From: Onchidella celtica
Lineage: Eukaryota > Mollusca > Gastropoda > Systellommatophora > Onchidiidae
DNA length: 64,000 nucleotides
Assembly: GCA_963931925.1 (NCBI GenBank)
Contig: OZ007571.1
Location: 41,316,913 to 41,380,912, forward strand
Reading direction: 5' to 3'
Position numbers and translations under genes: made by a program. This document shows positions 36,282 through 47,900 of this stretch, piece after piece. The stretch's first letter is position 1. Each line of letters begins with the position of its first letter. The notes under the pieces were generated by a model. It was not told where the DNA came from, searched no databases, and worked only from the letters and a program-made list of their open reading frames with translations.

Positions 36282-36633
36282 TCACCCCCCACCCCAAAAA
36301 AATTAATGCAATTAATTTCAAATCGCATCAAGATGACTGTCAACGAGTGAGCGTGAGCAATACTTACATAAAAATGACCTACCAATGCCCCTAGCACATA
36401 AAATACCGGAATCAGGGGAAAATATGGGGATCAATATGCCCTGCATTATGCATATATGTATCACATCATGAATAGCTAACTAAACACAATATCTAATACA
36501 GAATCAAAAACCAATCAACCTATCAACCATTCTTCATATCATATTTATAATGTCAATATTTTAAAGTCGACTCATTCACACAGATCCTGTCAATGTTCCT
36601 GTCCTCCGATGTATAAGCTCCTGAACTCTTCCC

Positions 36634-37932
36634 CTAGGCTCGACTAAGGTAGTCGGCGATATGATTGCTGGTTCCTGGAATTGGTTGAATAACGAAGGTA
36701 TACGGCTGCAAAGCCAATGCCCATCTAGACAAGCGTGGGCTGGACGAACGATTCTTTGACAAAAACGTTAGTGGCTTGTGGTCTGTCTGGATACAGCATT
36801 CTCGTCCCATGAGATAACGTCCTAATTTCTGGACGGACCACACAATGGCAAGACACTCCCGCTCTATCACAGAATATTTTCTTTCTCTCTGCAATAACTT
36901 CCTACTGACATAACATACAGGATGGAGACATTCGTTCTTCTCCTGTAGAAGACAAGCGCCGACACCAGAGTCCGACGCATCCGTTCTGAGGATAAAATTA
37001 GATCGAAAATCGGGTAATATCAGAATGGGTGACGATGATAATGCTGTCACCAAATTATCAAATGCTGTCTGACACTCAGACGTCCACTGGACCTTATCGG
37101 GTTGTCCCTTCTTAGTAAGGTCAGTAAGAGAAGATGACAAGGAGGAAAAATTTGGAATGAACTTTCTGTAATAATTTAAAATTCCCACTAAGCTTCTGAC
37201 TTGTTTCTTTGTTTTTGGGATTTGCAACCCTAATAATTTGTCAATTTTTGTTACTTCAGGTCTCTGAACACCTCTACCCACGATATGTCCTAAGAACACT
37301 ATCTCTGGACATGCCAAATCCATCTTTGCGGGTTTAGCAGTTAACCCAAAATGACGTAATCGTTTAAAAATTACTGTTAGTGTCTGAATATGATCAGCCC
37401 ATGTCGACGTATGACATGCTATATCGTCAAAGAATGACACGACATTAGGTATGTCCTTCAACACTAGTCTCATTAATCGTGCAAACGTCGCTGGCGCGTT
37501 TACCAACCCAAATGGCATGACCTTAAATTGGAATAATCCAATGGGCGTTTGGAACGCCGTGTATTGTTTAGACTCCTCAGTAAGAGGGATTTCCCAATAA
37601 CCTTTCGTTAAATCTATCTTGGAAAACCACGTGGACCCGGCCAATGAAGCTATTAATTCCTCCTGAAACGGAATAGGCTCCCTATCGCCTACCGTAATAG
37701 TGTTCAATCTTCGAAAATCAATACAGAACCGCACCGATCCATCAAGTTTTTTCACGAGGACGATGGGTGATGAATACGGCGATGTTGATGGTTCTATCAC
37801 ATCTAACATTGACTGAACTTCCTTTATAACTCTATCTCTCGAAGAAAAAGGCAGCGGATAAGGTCTAAGAAATACTGGCTTATCCGAAGTCAACTTTATT
37901 TGGTGCTGGATCACGGTAGTGCGACCCGGCAA
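36634..37932 (-). mobile_element. Gypsy reverse transcriptase-RNase H region
   Basis: A 432-codon frame. The RT shows SSPIVLVKKLDGSVRFCIDF (fingers), KIDLTKGYWEIPL, MPFGLVNAPATF, then FFDD in place of the usual YxDD box, and FLGHIV. A linker and an RNase H with LRTDASDSGVGACL, ERECLAIVW, TDHKPLTFL and the end motif IADYLSRA follow. This order is typical of Ty3/Gypsy Pol. Confidence 0.95.
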
Positions 37933-37956
37933 ATCCGTAATAACATCCGGGAATGA

Positions 37957-38322
37957 CGCACATTGCTATATCCAATATCAAGGACTTCCACATTCCTCAC
38001 ATATACTTATTTACATCATGGTAATAGACGAATATAATATAATACCTCAATCATAATTATCAATCAATGTTCTACCTACCAGTCATCACTGGAAAGACTC
38101 TCTCACTAGTCTTCTGACTGCTCCCCTTATGTTCGCCCGCTGGGCTCTTACTAGCGTCCGTTCTCTTTGGACTATCTCTGTGCAGTGATAGTAATACCGC
38201 GCTTTCGCCTCATTCAGACCCCCCACTCACATGCACGCTTTCCCTACTTGTCTACGTGCGTTAATTTTACTCTCCTCCTTTCCCCCCGTAATTATTAACT
38301 ATCGCTCACTCCACTCGTGACA
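37957..38322 (-). repeat. Gypsy LTR, part of the right (5') copy
   Basis: 366 bp matching 35916-36281 without gaps and with one substitution. The outer end ACTCGTGACA abuts the TTTAT target duplication. Confidence 0.92.
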
Positions 38323-38327
38323 TTTAT

Positions 38328-40429
38328 CATAATTGTATTTTACTCTCTGATCGTGTAATTGATTTTGTACATTGTCACATATTGAAAACCACTCCATTTT
38401 TCGTCTGGCGACGATCTGATTTGGAATCGGCTATTCAATTTCATCCAGAAATCGCAAATAAACTTTCTATGCTATCATTGTCCATCTCACTTGCAGGACA
38501 GCATTTCAAAGTTTTGGTGGTAGTAAGATTTCTTACATACAGACAAACATGTGGCAAAACTGTGTGCTTATAATTTCAAAACTATTAGCTTTGAATACAT
38601 CATGCAGGAATAATTGGGGCTCAAAAACACCAAAATCGTTGATACACCAGTGTGTGAGGTGGATGATGATACTTAAAGCAAAGCAAATCTACATTATGTT
38701 CAGACTATACATTTAGTCCACTTTCTGAATTTAAAATTCATGTTATAAAAATTAATTACCATTAACACCATACATGTACTAGAACTCTATAGAGGACAGT
38801 CTACAATTCCATAAGGACCTACCAAGCTATACGCAAAATGTAATTACTTATTATTTGGTGGTCAATCTTTTCCCCCAAGCTAAGTTAGTGTTCATCTTCA
38901 GAATTTTGCTTAGTCTTACTGTTCCCTCCCACCTCCCCCAACAATGTTTTTGGAACGTACACCAAACCAAAAACTGCTTTTAAAATGTGTGAGTTGTGAA
39001 TAGCCCTAGTGTATTTATCTTACAGACAAATGCAAATGCATGGTCTAAATCGTGATAGATACTCTCAACTCCCTGGCCCAAGACCATGCTTTGTCCACTT
39101 TCAAATTTATACATAAAAAATTTGCATGCTGTGTCTGCTTCCTGAAATTTTAGCTGGCAAGAATCTGTTTTATTATAATTTGGTCCAGAAAAGAGCAAGG
39201 ACATTTGGCTCACACTTGCAGATTCCAGCTTTCTCTGTACACTATTTTCCCCACACTCATATCCCAACAACAACACGATGAGCTAGTACAGAACAACATC
39301 CCACAAAACTCAAGGAAAAACAAATCAATGACAAAAAAGACTATAGCTTTGTCTTCAAGCCCATCAACAAAGGCCAGGTTTATTTAAGATTTATAGTACA
39401 CAAGTAATGATTCATCAGTTTACAATCAATACCAAATATATTAAATGTTTGACACATAAAATAATGACAGACTAGAAAGACATACAGAAACACTGCAACT
39501 TATAAGAGATCTGGAAGAGAATGACCAACAAAAATTGAAAAACGGCTAGGGTAATTCTGTTACACAAACTGTGCTTAATGAGAAACAAGACTTGCACTTT
39601 ACAAAAAAAGCTATCCAATCTCTCCAACAATTTTCATACCTTTTGTTTTAACTACTCACGAATTAATCTCATTAATGAACACCATAACACAAACCCCAAT
39701 TAATGAGAGAAATATTTACTCTTACATAGCAAATGAGTAAAAAACATGACAGTAATAGCAACAGAGGTCTTCATTGATATTCATACCCTAATCACAGCAG
39801 CATGAGCATTCATTCACAGCTCTCACATTGAATAATTACTGAGTTCTAAATGTCTGAGACCTGACGTGATGAAATACCTGCTGAGACAGACATCTTTTAT
39901 CTTGACCTGGAAACCTGCCAATGGATGTTTAACGGTCATTCTGTGCAGTAACAATGAATCATTCATGTATCATATAAAGCTGAGAATATAATACTTACAG
40001 TATTTACAGTGACATCAGAACACAAAACATTTCTTGTGACAAACCCTTACTAAGACAAACTATTTTTAAAAACAACAGAATATCTCATTTCTCAACTAGC
40101 AGCACCAACAATGACAGACCTTTTTCCTCGCGGAAGGAGCCATAACACCAAAGTGGCTACTCTTTTGAATGTTTTTTTTTAATATTGTTTCAATTATATT
40201 AGTTTTTCTGCCTGGAGAAGGTGTTTGATGACCCAAACCTTGCATTTTCTTCCTTTTCATTTTTCATTCTTTTGTGATTTATTATAACTTTGCTTTATCG
40301 TTTGTTTCTGTCGCAGGGCATTGCAACGGACAACCATTTCTTTTTCTTGCAACAGTTTTGACTTTAGACCTTTGCTACTGGGATAGTCCGACAGGGAAAG
40401 AAGAAAAACAATGAGAAGTTCAACACTTG
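38328..40429. other. Intergenic, nothing recognised
   Basis: AT-rich; short open frames only, no supported gene or repeat. Confidence 0.45.
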
Positions 40430-41500
40430 TTTTCTTTTCAAGTCACCTGTCACCTGTCGGCTTCATCGTTATCGATGTTAGCTGCTACAGTGGATGTCAC
40501 GACAAAATCTCCTCCACCCAATCCTGTCCTTAGCTTTCCTAGTTAGTTCACTTATTTCCAGCTGGCTGACTTTCTTGATGTTATCGTGATATGTAATGGG
40601 TGGTCTTCCTTGTTTTCTCTTTGTTTCTGTCTTTCCTTGAAGGATTGATATCATAAGGGCCGTGCTTTTGTTTCGGGCCGCGTGGCCGATGTATGCAAGT
40701 TTTCTTTTATTTATTTCAGGTGTTATTCTTCTGGTGGTGCCAAGCTGTTCTAAGATGCTTGTATTTGTTCTCCTTTCTGTCCAACTTATTCTGAGTAACC
40801 TTCTGTAAAGCCACATTTCAGCTGCCTCCAATCTTGTTATGTCTGCCTTTTTGAGTGTCCAGGCTTCACAACCATATAGTAGGACTGGCCAGATCAAGCA
40901 CTTAAGTATGTTCACTTTGAGGTCCGTTGGTGTGCCTCTATCCTTCCAAATGTTGTTTAGTTGAGCCATTTTGTGTTCTGCCATTCCTATCCTTGTTTTT
41001 ATGTCCTTTGAGCAGCTTCCATCTTGCGATTTATGTGATCCTAGGTATTTGAAATCAGTCACTTTTTCTAGTGCTGTTTTGTTTACTAGTATCTCCTGGT
41101 GTTCATGGTGCCCTGTTCCAGTATGCATGACTTTCGTTTTCTTAGCATTTAGGTGTAGGCCTGCTGTCTTGCCCGCTTCATCCACTCTGTGCAACACTCT
41201 TTTCATGCTGGTGATGTTATCTGACATAAGAGCTGTGTCATCAGCGTAGCGAAGGTTTGTGATGTTTCGGCCTCCGATCTTTATTCCCATATCTTCTATG
41301 TCTGCGTTTCTCATGATCTGCTCAGTATAAATATTGAAAAGATGAGGTGAAAGTATGCAACCCTGTCTGACTCCTTTCTCGATGTTGAAATATGGACAGT
41401 TCTCATTGTTCCATCTAATCGTTGCCTTTTGTTCGTGGTATAGTATCGTGGTTTCAAGTATGAAGTAGTAATCTATAGACAGTCCTGGAGACTGACTCAT
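40430..41500 (-). mobile_element. RTE-clade LINE, 5'-truncated, RT C-terminal half
   Basis: A 340-codon minus-strand frame (40478-41500) begins inside the palm of a non-LTR reverse transcriptase. It shows EKGVRQGCILSPHLFNIYTE, then NLRYADDTALMS (the YADD catalytic box), LNAKKTKVMHTG, FKYLGSHKSQDGSCSKDI, LKCLIWPVLLYGCEAWTL and a C-terminal region with RRLLRISWTERRTN. This matches endonuclease-reverse transcriptases of the RTE clade. The endonuclease and N-terminal RT are missing, as usual for 5' truncation. The remaining frame is uninterrupted, so the copy is not very old. Just past the stop lies a short tandem GACAGGT, perhaps the 3' tail. Confidence 0.88.
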
Positions 41501-41560
41501 TGCAATCTTGGGGAATACTACTGACGTTTCCTCTAAATGGTGTTCTCGTTCATGGAATGC

Positions 41561-41778
41561 GAGTGGATCTGGCGAAATTGGGTTTATGGTGAAAGACCAA
41601 ATTCATGAGAAAACCCCTCTAAAGGAAAAACATTTTCTATGAGAAAATGAAAGATTAGCCATTTTTCTGCATTCAGTTAAAATATTTTGCTTGAAACTGC
41701 CTTAGAAATACTTTATTTTGATTTTTTTAAAAGAAGTATAAAAATTTCATCTTAAGCTCAATTTCACCAGATCCACTC
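41561..41778 (-). mobile_element. MITE, copy 2, just downstream of HMGXB4
   Basis: 218 bp with inverted ends GAGTGGATCTGGCGAAATTG and CAATTTCACCAGATCCACTC (18 of 20 match). Its minus strand aligns over its full length with 954-1172. It lies 135 bp beyond the HMGXB4 stop codon and carries, on the gene's strand, AATAAA at 41717-41712. Confidence 0.85.
41712..41717 (-). promoter_or_regulatory. Candidate HMGXB4 poly(A) signal inside a MITE
   Basis: AATAAA on the minus strand about 196 nt past the HMGXB4 stop; I see no earlier AATAAA or ATTAAA after the stop. It lies within MITE copy 2. The equivalent place in copy 1 (954-1172) lacks the hexamer. Confidence 0.4.
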
Positions 41779-41911
41779 ATAAATGGCAACACTCGATTCA
41801 GGAATGTGAATATAAGATGGTACCTGAACTAAAATAACAAGAAACATTAAAATTGAATAGCTCAACACAATTAATCAAACAGCTGCAACGTATCAGGTTT
41901 ATAAATCAGTA

Positions 41912-44900
41912 TTTAAAGCCCTGGCATCACATAAGCTACACTGTCCAAAGTCTGAGCGTGAACGAAGGGAGAGCATCCATCCATTCCTGGGACTTGCTGT
42001 GTCAAACACAAGAGCGGTCCACAAGCACAGAGTAGTGAATCCAGCAATACTGACAAACTTCCTTGTACTGCAATCATGCCCTGTGAGGAAGAAAGAAATG
42101 CATTAAGTGACAGTCATACTTTACTAAAAGCTGTGAAAACAACTAAATACTCTTACAATGACGCATTCTGAGTCAAAAACTAAAAATACCATGTGATCTG
42201 ACCAGCCAAAGAATACAAATTTGTAAAAAGGGTCATTTCTAAAAACACTCATAATGTCATAAAAACAATGCCACTTACTCTCAAGTATGTAATCATCGAT
42301 ATTAATTCCACAAGTTTTTCACGATGTTAAAAAAAATGCCCCCCTTTCCTGACTCTCAGATCCCAGATTCCTCAGATATGACCATGTCATATAAAGTCAT
42401 CAATATTTCACTTTCAAAAGCCACAGATATAAACTTTGTCTAAACTGGTCAACAGTCAAAGCAGTGTTTCCCACCTGTGGCATATGGCAATATTTTGGTG
42501 GGGCATGAGCCTTCAGAATGGGGGGTAGGGATATATACTGTATACTAACTTTGAACTGATCATGGTGGGGCGCACATTTCTTTTTGTTTTTGTTCTGAAA
42601 ATTGAAGTGGGGCATGGGACAAAAAAGGTTGAGAAGCATTAGGTTAAAGGGAACCACGAGTGTGAATCTGAAATTAATTTAAGAGTACAATTGTAGTTAG
42701 CGACTCTCCTTACAATGAGCAATGAGATGAAGAGACATATACTCACTTTGTGCTCCTGTAACCTCATGCCAATAATACTCAAAGATTCCCCTAACAACTT
42801 TAGGTGAGCTGCCACATCTATGGGTTCAATGCTGAAATTCTGCAACGACCATAGAGGCAGAATGACGATAAAATGGATAACAGAATACATTCAGTGATAA
42901 AACATGATATCCACACTATGATAACAGTTAAAACTCTCCTGTCTGGTGAATGAAATATTGAGGACAAGACAGTTGTGAAGCAGGGCTCACAGCGCTCACA
43001 AAAATTCCTAGTACATTTTTTTTTTAAATTGGGGAGGGGGGGCATTGGAAAAGATTTATCATTTAAGAAACTAAAATTGTGACTAAACAAAAGTGAAATC
43101 AAATTCAGAAAAGTAGAACTGCAATGAAACTAAAATACACAAGTATTTTTGAGAGAGGTGGATACAAATAGCGGCAGGTCCAAATTTTAGGACTTGCTAG
43201 GAGAAAATAGAGAAAGTAGTATATTTTAGGAGAGAACAAATTTCTAGGAAATTCTAGGCATTTCCAGAGCACTATAAGCCCAACTGTATTGAGAAACTCA
43301 TTCTGAGCATGAGGAAGTCGCCTCTAGCCAGTTCCATCTTCCCCCAGTTATTATTATAGCGTCTGTAAAATCACAGTAGAGATGCGAAGCTTAGACACTG
43401 AAATGTTTTCCATATTAGTGTAGGAATTTCATGCATTTCAGTACACTATGCAGCATGCTCAAGTGCGACATCAACATCCAGTCTTGGGAAAGTTTGGCAG
43501 AGGATAGATATTCATGGAAATTAAGCATCAACAAAGGGGTGAAGTGACTGGAGCAAGAAAGTCAATCAGCCCTTCAGGCAAAATGTCAACAAAGTAAAGA
43601 CAATCAATAAAGAAAAGACAACCCACCAGAAACCCCCTGCACATGCAGATACTGCAACAGAACATGCCTATCCAACATAAGCAGGATAAAACTAAAAGGA
43701 AGAGCAGTCAAGACCAGGCGGCTTAAGACTGTCTGTCAAGAGGTAAAGAGCCAATCAATCATAAAAGAAAAGTATATATCATGTAGTTATACTGGGCGCT
43801 TCTATGAATAGCTTACCTTGGTTGGGCTCTGGGGTGTATCATCTGCAGTTGATCTCTGAGCTTTCTGCATCAAAGTGGATAATTTGACACCTGAAGATAT
43901 TTGTGCTTGACCAGTTGATGCTGGAGTCAAGGTGGCAGCAGCCGTTTCTTTGCCTGTTTTACCAGTAGATATCAGATTAGATCCTTTCTTTCGCCTCCTC
44001 TGAGCTTTTCTTCGCCATTGCTGATGGACAATATGATAAAGATTATCTATTATTTATCCACAGACACACTGATTAAAAGATTTGGTGTTTAAATATGATT
44101 TCACAGATACTTGGAATGAGAAATAATGGGAGACTGTCCTGCATATTGTCACTGCCCTATGCTAATAGCATATAAAGTCATTTTTGACACCTTTGAGATA
44201 TTAGGAAAAAACTGTTTCTTTACCTGTCATTTGGTGACTTGTGCCATTATGATTCTATTGGATTATTACATTTTCCTATTGGAGCATTTCTATTTCTCTA
44301 ATATTACCTGATGGTAATCATGCTTAAGGATGCAGTGAACCATCTGTTGCCTATTGGTATAAGTCTGACATATGCCATTTTTGTAGGGTGGTGATGACAT
44401 ATATATGTAAACTGTCACCTTCAAGGCATTTATTTAAAAATGACCACCCATCCCATGGTGGATAGGCATGCAACTCCTCTTTTCAAGTGCTTTGTGAAAT
44501 TAATCATTCATCTTGTTTAATCATCAGATCTCCTACATCACTCTTCATTGCTAAGCAGATCTTCAAAGAAATCATTGTCACAGACCAATCTACATAGAAA
44601 ACAAAAAGGACGGGTGGAGGGGGGAAGAGGCAGAGGAGAGAAAGAAGATGCAGTGTGCAGTGATTTAGCAGTATCTGCTATCTAACTCCCTTTGATCTAC
44701 CATGATTACTAAGCAAATCTTGGTTCCGTTTGTTGGACTTATGATGACCTTAGCTTTTCCTGATGCTCGAAGACTTCATGACTGTAGCCAGTGAAACCTG
44801 AGACTTGATTTTGTGTACTGCAACAGTACCACTGGTTCTAAATCCGGTTCACCATTCCTTGTTCTTGACCTATTTATGATGAACCTCTGATGCTTATTTC

Positions 44901-47900
44901 AACTGTCATTCAAAGTGACATATTCAACAGTGTTTGATTGTGAAAGTCTGTCAAACCTAGATAAAATAAAGTTCTATGATTCTCTCAATCACCGCATTTA
45001 AATCTACACTATGAATTAAAATATGTTATTTAAGAAAAAATGATAACATTACCAGTTTTTGCTTGTTTGATAAAGTCTGCCACATTTCTCCTAACTTGCG
45101 ACTAATTCCAGCAAATTCTGAAAGGAAAATGATTTTCAGATACTTATACGTAACAAAAAACTGCTCATCTCTAGATCTCCTTTAAAAAACAACAACAACA
45201 ATTTTCTCTCATCAACCACTAAAACAATTTAAATATGGGAGGTGTCACGAGTAAGGCTGATGGCCTTGTACGCCACGAGTGTAGAGGGGGTAAACTTAGT
45301 AAGGGAGAAGGGGATTTTAAAGTTGTTGACGAGCATAAGTAAGGTCGGTTGCCTTGTGTGCCACGGGTCTAGGGGGTGAGCTTAGTAGGGGAGGAAAGCA
45401 AAGCATGATAAAAAAACGTGTTTATGAGCGTGAAAAGATAGACACGACTCGCTTAAAAAGTGGTACCGTGTGCAAAACCCTCCGGGGTATAAATAGGTAG
45501 AAAGGCTCACCACGCTCGTTCCCCCTCCAGCATTTGGCTGCATGAAATGGCAATCTGTGTGATCGTGGGGAACCATTGTGTTAATTTTCTTTTAGTATGA
45601 AGTTCGTTCCCCCTCCAGAGTTTGGGATGCACGAAATGGCGATCTGTGTGATTGTGGGGACCATTGTGTTGATTTTCTTGTTGTGAGGGCGTGAGTGAAG
45701 CGCCTCATGAATCGTTGGAACCTTGAAGCTTGTCGTTTGAAGAATGTCATTTGAAGGCTGGAGGTCTTGAAGAAGGAATGGATATCCGTCGAGACAATCT
45801 ACTCATGAGAGCGTGAGTGAAGCGCCTCATGAATCGTTGGAACCCTGAAGATTGTCGTTTGAAGATTGTCGCTTGAAGAGTGTCGATTGAAGATTATCGT
45901 TTGAACCATGGAGAATTGTCGATTGAAGACTGTCAATTGAAGATTGTTGCTTGAAGATTGTCGATTGAAGATTATCGTTTGAACCATGGAGATGTGAAAG
46001 TATCAACGAGGAGAACAGCTGTTGACCAGGACTTTTTAAGTATCATTAGTTAAGTTATAGAAAAGAAAGGGGTTCGGGAAAAATCGCCATGTCCTCGATA
46101 GGAATTTTTGCGTGCCTTTGTTTTTTTTCTTTGATTGTATATTTTGCCTCTTGTATGAGTGGGTATATTTGGTAGAAGCCACTATGAAACTCATCGTGCA
46201 ATAAATAACGTGTTTCATTTGAATTTCACTCCATGTGTCCGTTGGTCGTTGGTCTGCTTGCTTGGTTTGATACTTACTTTAAAGGGAGAATGAATTAGGA
46301 ACAGTTCACGAAAATTCACCACGTGACAGAGGAAATAGTATGTATGGTAGTGGGTTTTCTAAATAATAATGCAACAGTAAAGCGACTCCAGTGGAAGATG
46401 CCTTGTGTAGAACAGTAAATTTATCATCCCATAATATCAGAGTAAGAAAAAAGTAAATGTCCGCTGTAAACTACGAGCGAAAATGGTTCGATAAAAAAAA
46501 CATGCCATTAGTAAGGGGGCTGTCTATTAAATATCTAGCTAAGAGTGAGATCTTTCCTCTTAAATTTTCCTGATTAATTTTCAAACAGAGATAAAAAGAA
46601 CTATTATTACTGATGAAACATTTTACAAGCCAAATGGAAAGGCTCCACTGCTATGTGCACTGTGATTAATTAAAACAACTGTTATTACTGGTAAAACATT
46701 TTACCAGCTAAATCGTAAGGCTTCACTGCTGACTAATTTTAAAACAGATTAAAAAGCCACACACACAAAAACTGTTAGTGTTATTACAGGTAAAACATTT
46801 TGCAAGCTAAATGGAAAGGCTTCACTGATATGTGCACCATGCTGATCAACTGTGCTAAACAAATCTTGTTGAAACTCATGTAGAATGTTCACTATTGTAA
46901 AAAGATCAAGAAAACAATCTTAGAACATCTTGTGCACACACTGTCACCTTAGGACTGCCTTATTCCATTTCCCCATCAGTGCATTTTGGATTTTTGTACT
47001 TAAACTTTACCAAAAGAACAACTTTTTACTGATTTGAAATCTACACCCTGTGATACGATACCTACAGATATGATTTTCGTGTGAATGACAGAACATACTT
47101 TGTGGTGCTATACTGTTGGCCTTACTTCGATTTTCAAAAAAAAAATGGAGCTAGAATAAAGTACTAGTGGGGAAACCATTTATACCTGCCCAAAACTTGC
47201 AGAGATCCTTAAAGGATTTCAGAGGTATAAACCAGAATGGGAAGACTCACCTATCCCTGGGTTCTCATTCACGATGGTAGGTCTATGAGTATTGCAGAAC
47301 AACATATAGGCTGTTGGGGCTCGCTTGGGCAGCTTCTTCTCTTTTTCTCCCTGTGAGAATGTAGGTATAAAATGAAAATTTTTAAAATTCATATTTGATT
47401 TAAATTCATAAATAGTAGATCATGGATGTGGCTCAGAAAAAAATGCTTCAAAAGGTTAGCCACTGTCACAAAATAATTCAGGAATGCAGATTATGCTTAC
47501 TTACACCAGGCAAAACAATTCTTAAGTAAACACCACTTGTGCTAACTCTACTAATACAACATTCAAATTCATTGGCTGTCAGAGGTATAAAATGGTGGTG
47601 CATATTAAAAAAAAATATTCTTGTCTTCCAATAAATAACAGGTGAAATATTTAAATTTAATTTCTCGCATGTCAACTTTAAATTTACAAAGGTTTTTATA
47701 AGCAAATGAGTAAAAAAGTGAAATGTTTACTTTCAAACTGACTGTTGTCGCTATGATCTGCAACTTTACATTCGTTCAATTCACTTTCCAAGTTCTATAC
47801 TCACAAAACCAGCTCGTTTACTCAAATTGAGTCATTAAATACTAAAAGATACATAAGCTGAACTGACCTTGGGACTACCGGAAGAAACTTTCTCTTTCAA

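Larger units (their letters stand above)
35098..38322 (-). mobile_element. Ty3/Gypsy LTR retrotransposon, incomplete copy
   Basis: One insertion on the minus strand, flanked by the 5-bp direct repeat TTTAT (35093-35097 and 38323-38327). Parts seen: a left LTR (3' LTR of the element), a purine-rich tract directly beside it at 36282-36300, a reverse transcriptase-RNase H frame, and part of the right LTR. LTRs run TGTCACGAG...TTGTGACA. The LTR parts that can be compared (366 bp each) differ by one base, so the insertion is young. Gag, protease and integrase are not present, so the copy is broken and could move only with help. Family: Ty3/Gypsy, from the RT and RNase H blocks. Confidence 0.93.

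Noticed and set aside
40971-41249. 92-residue plus-strand frame rich in Cys and Leu
   Set aside because: Antisense shadow of the LINE reverse transcriptase.
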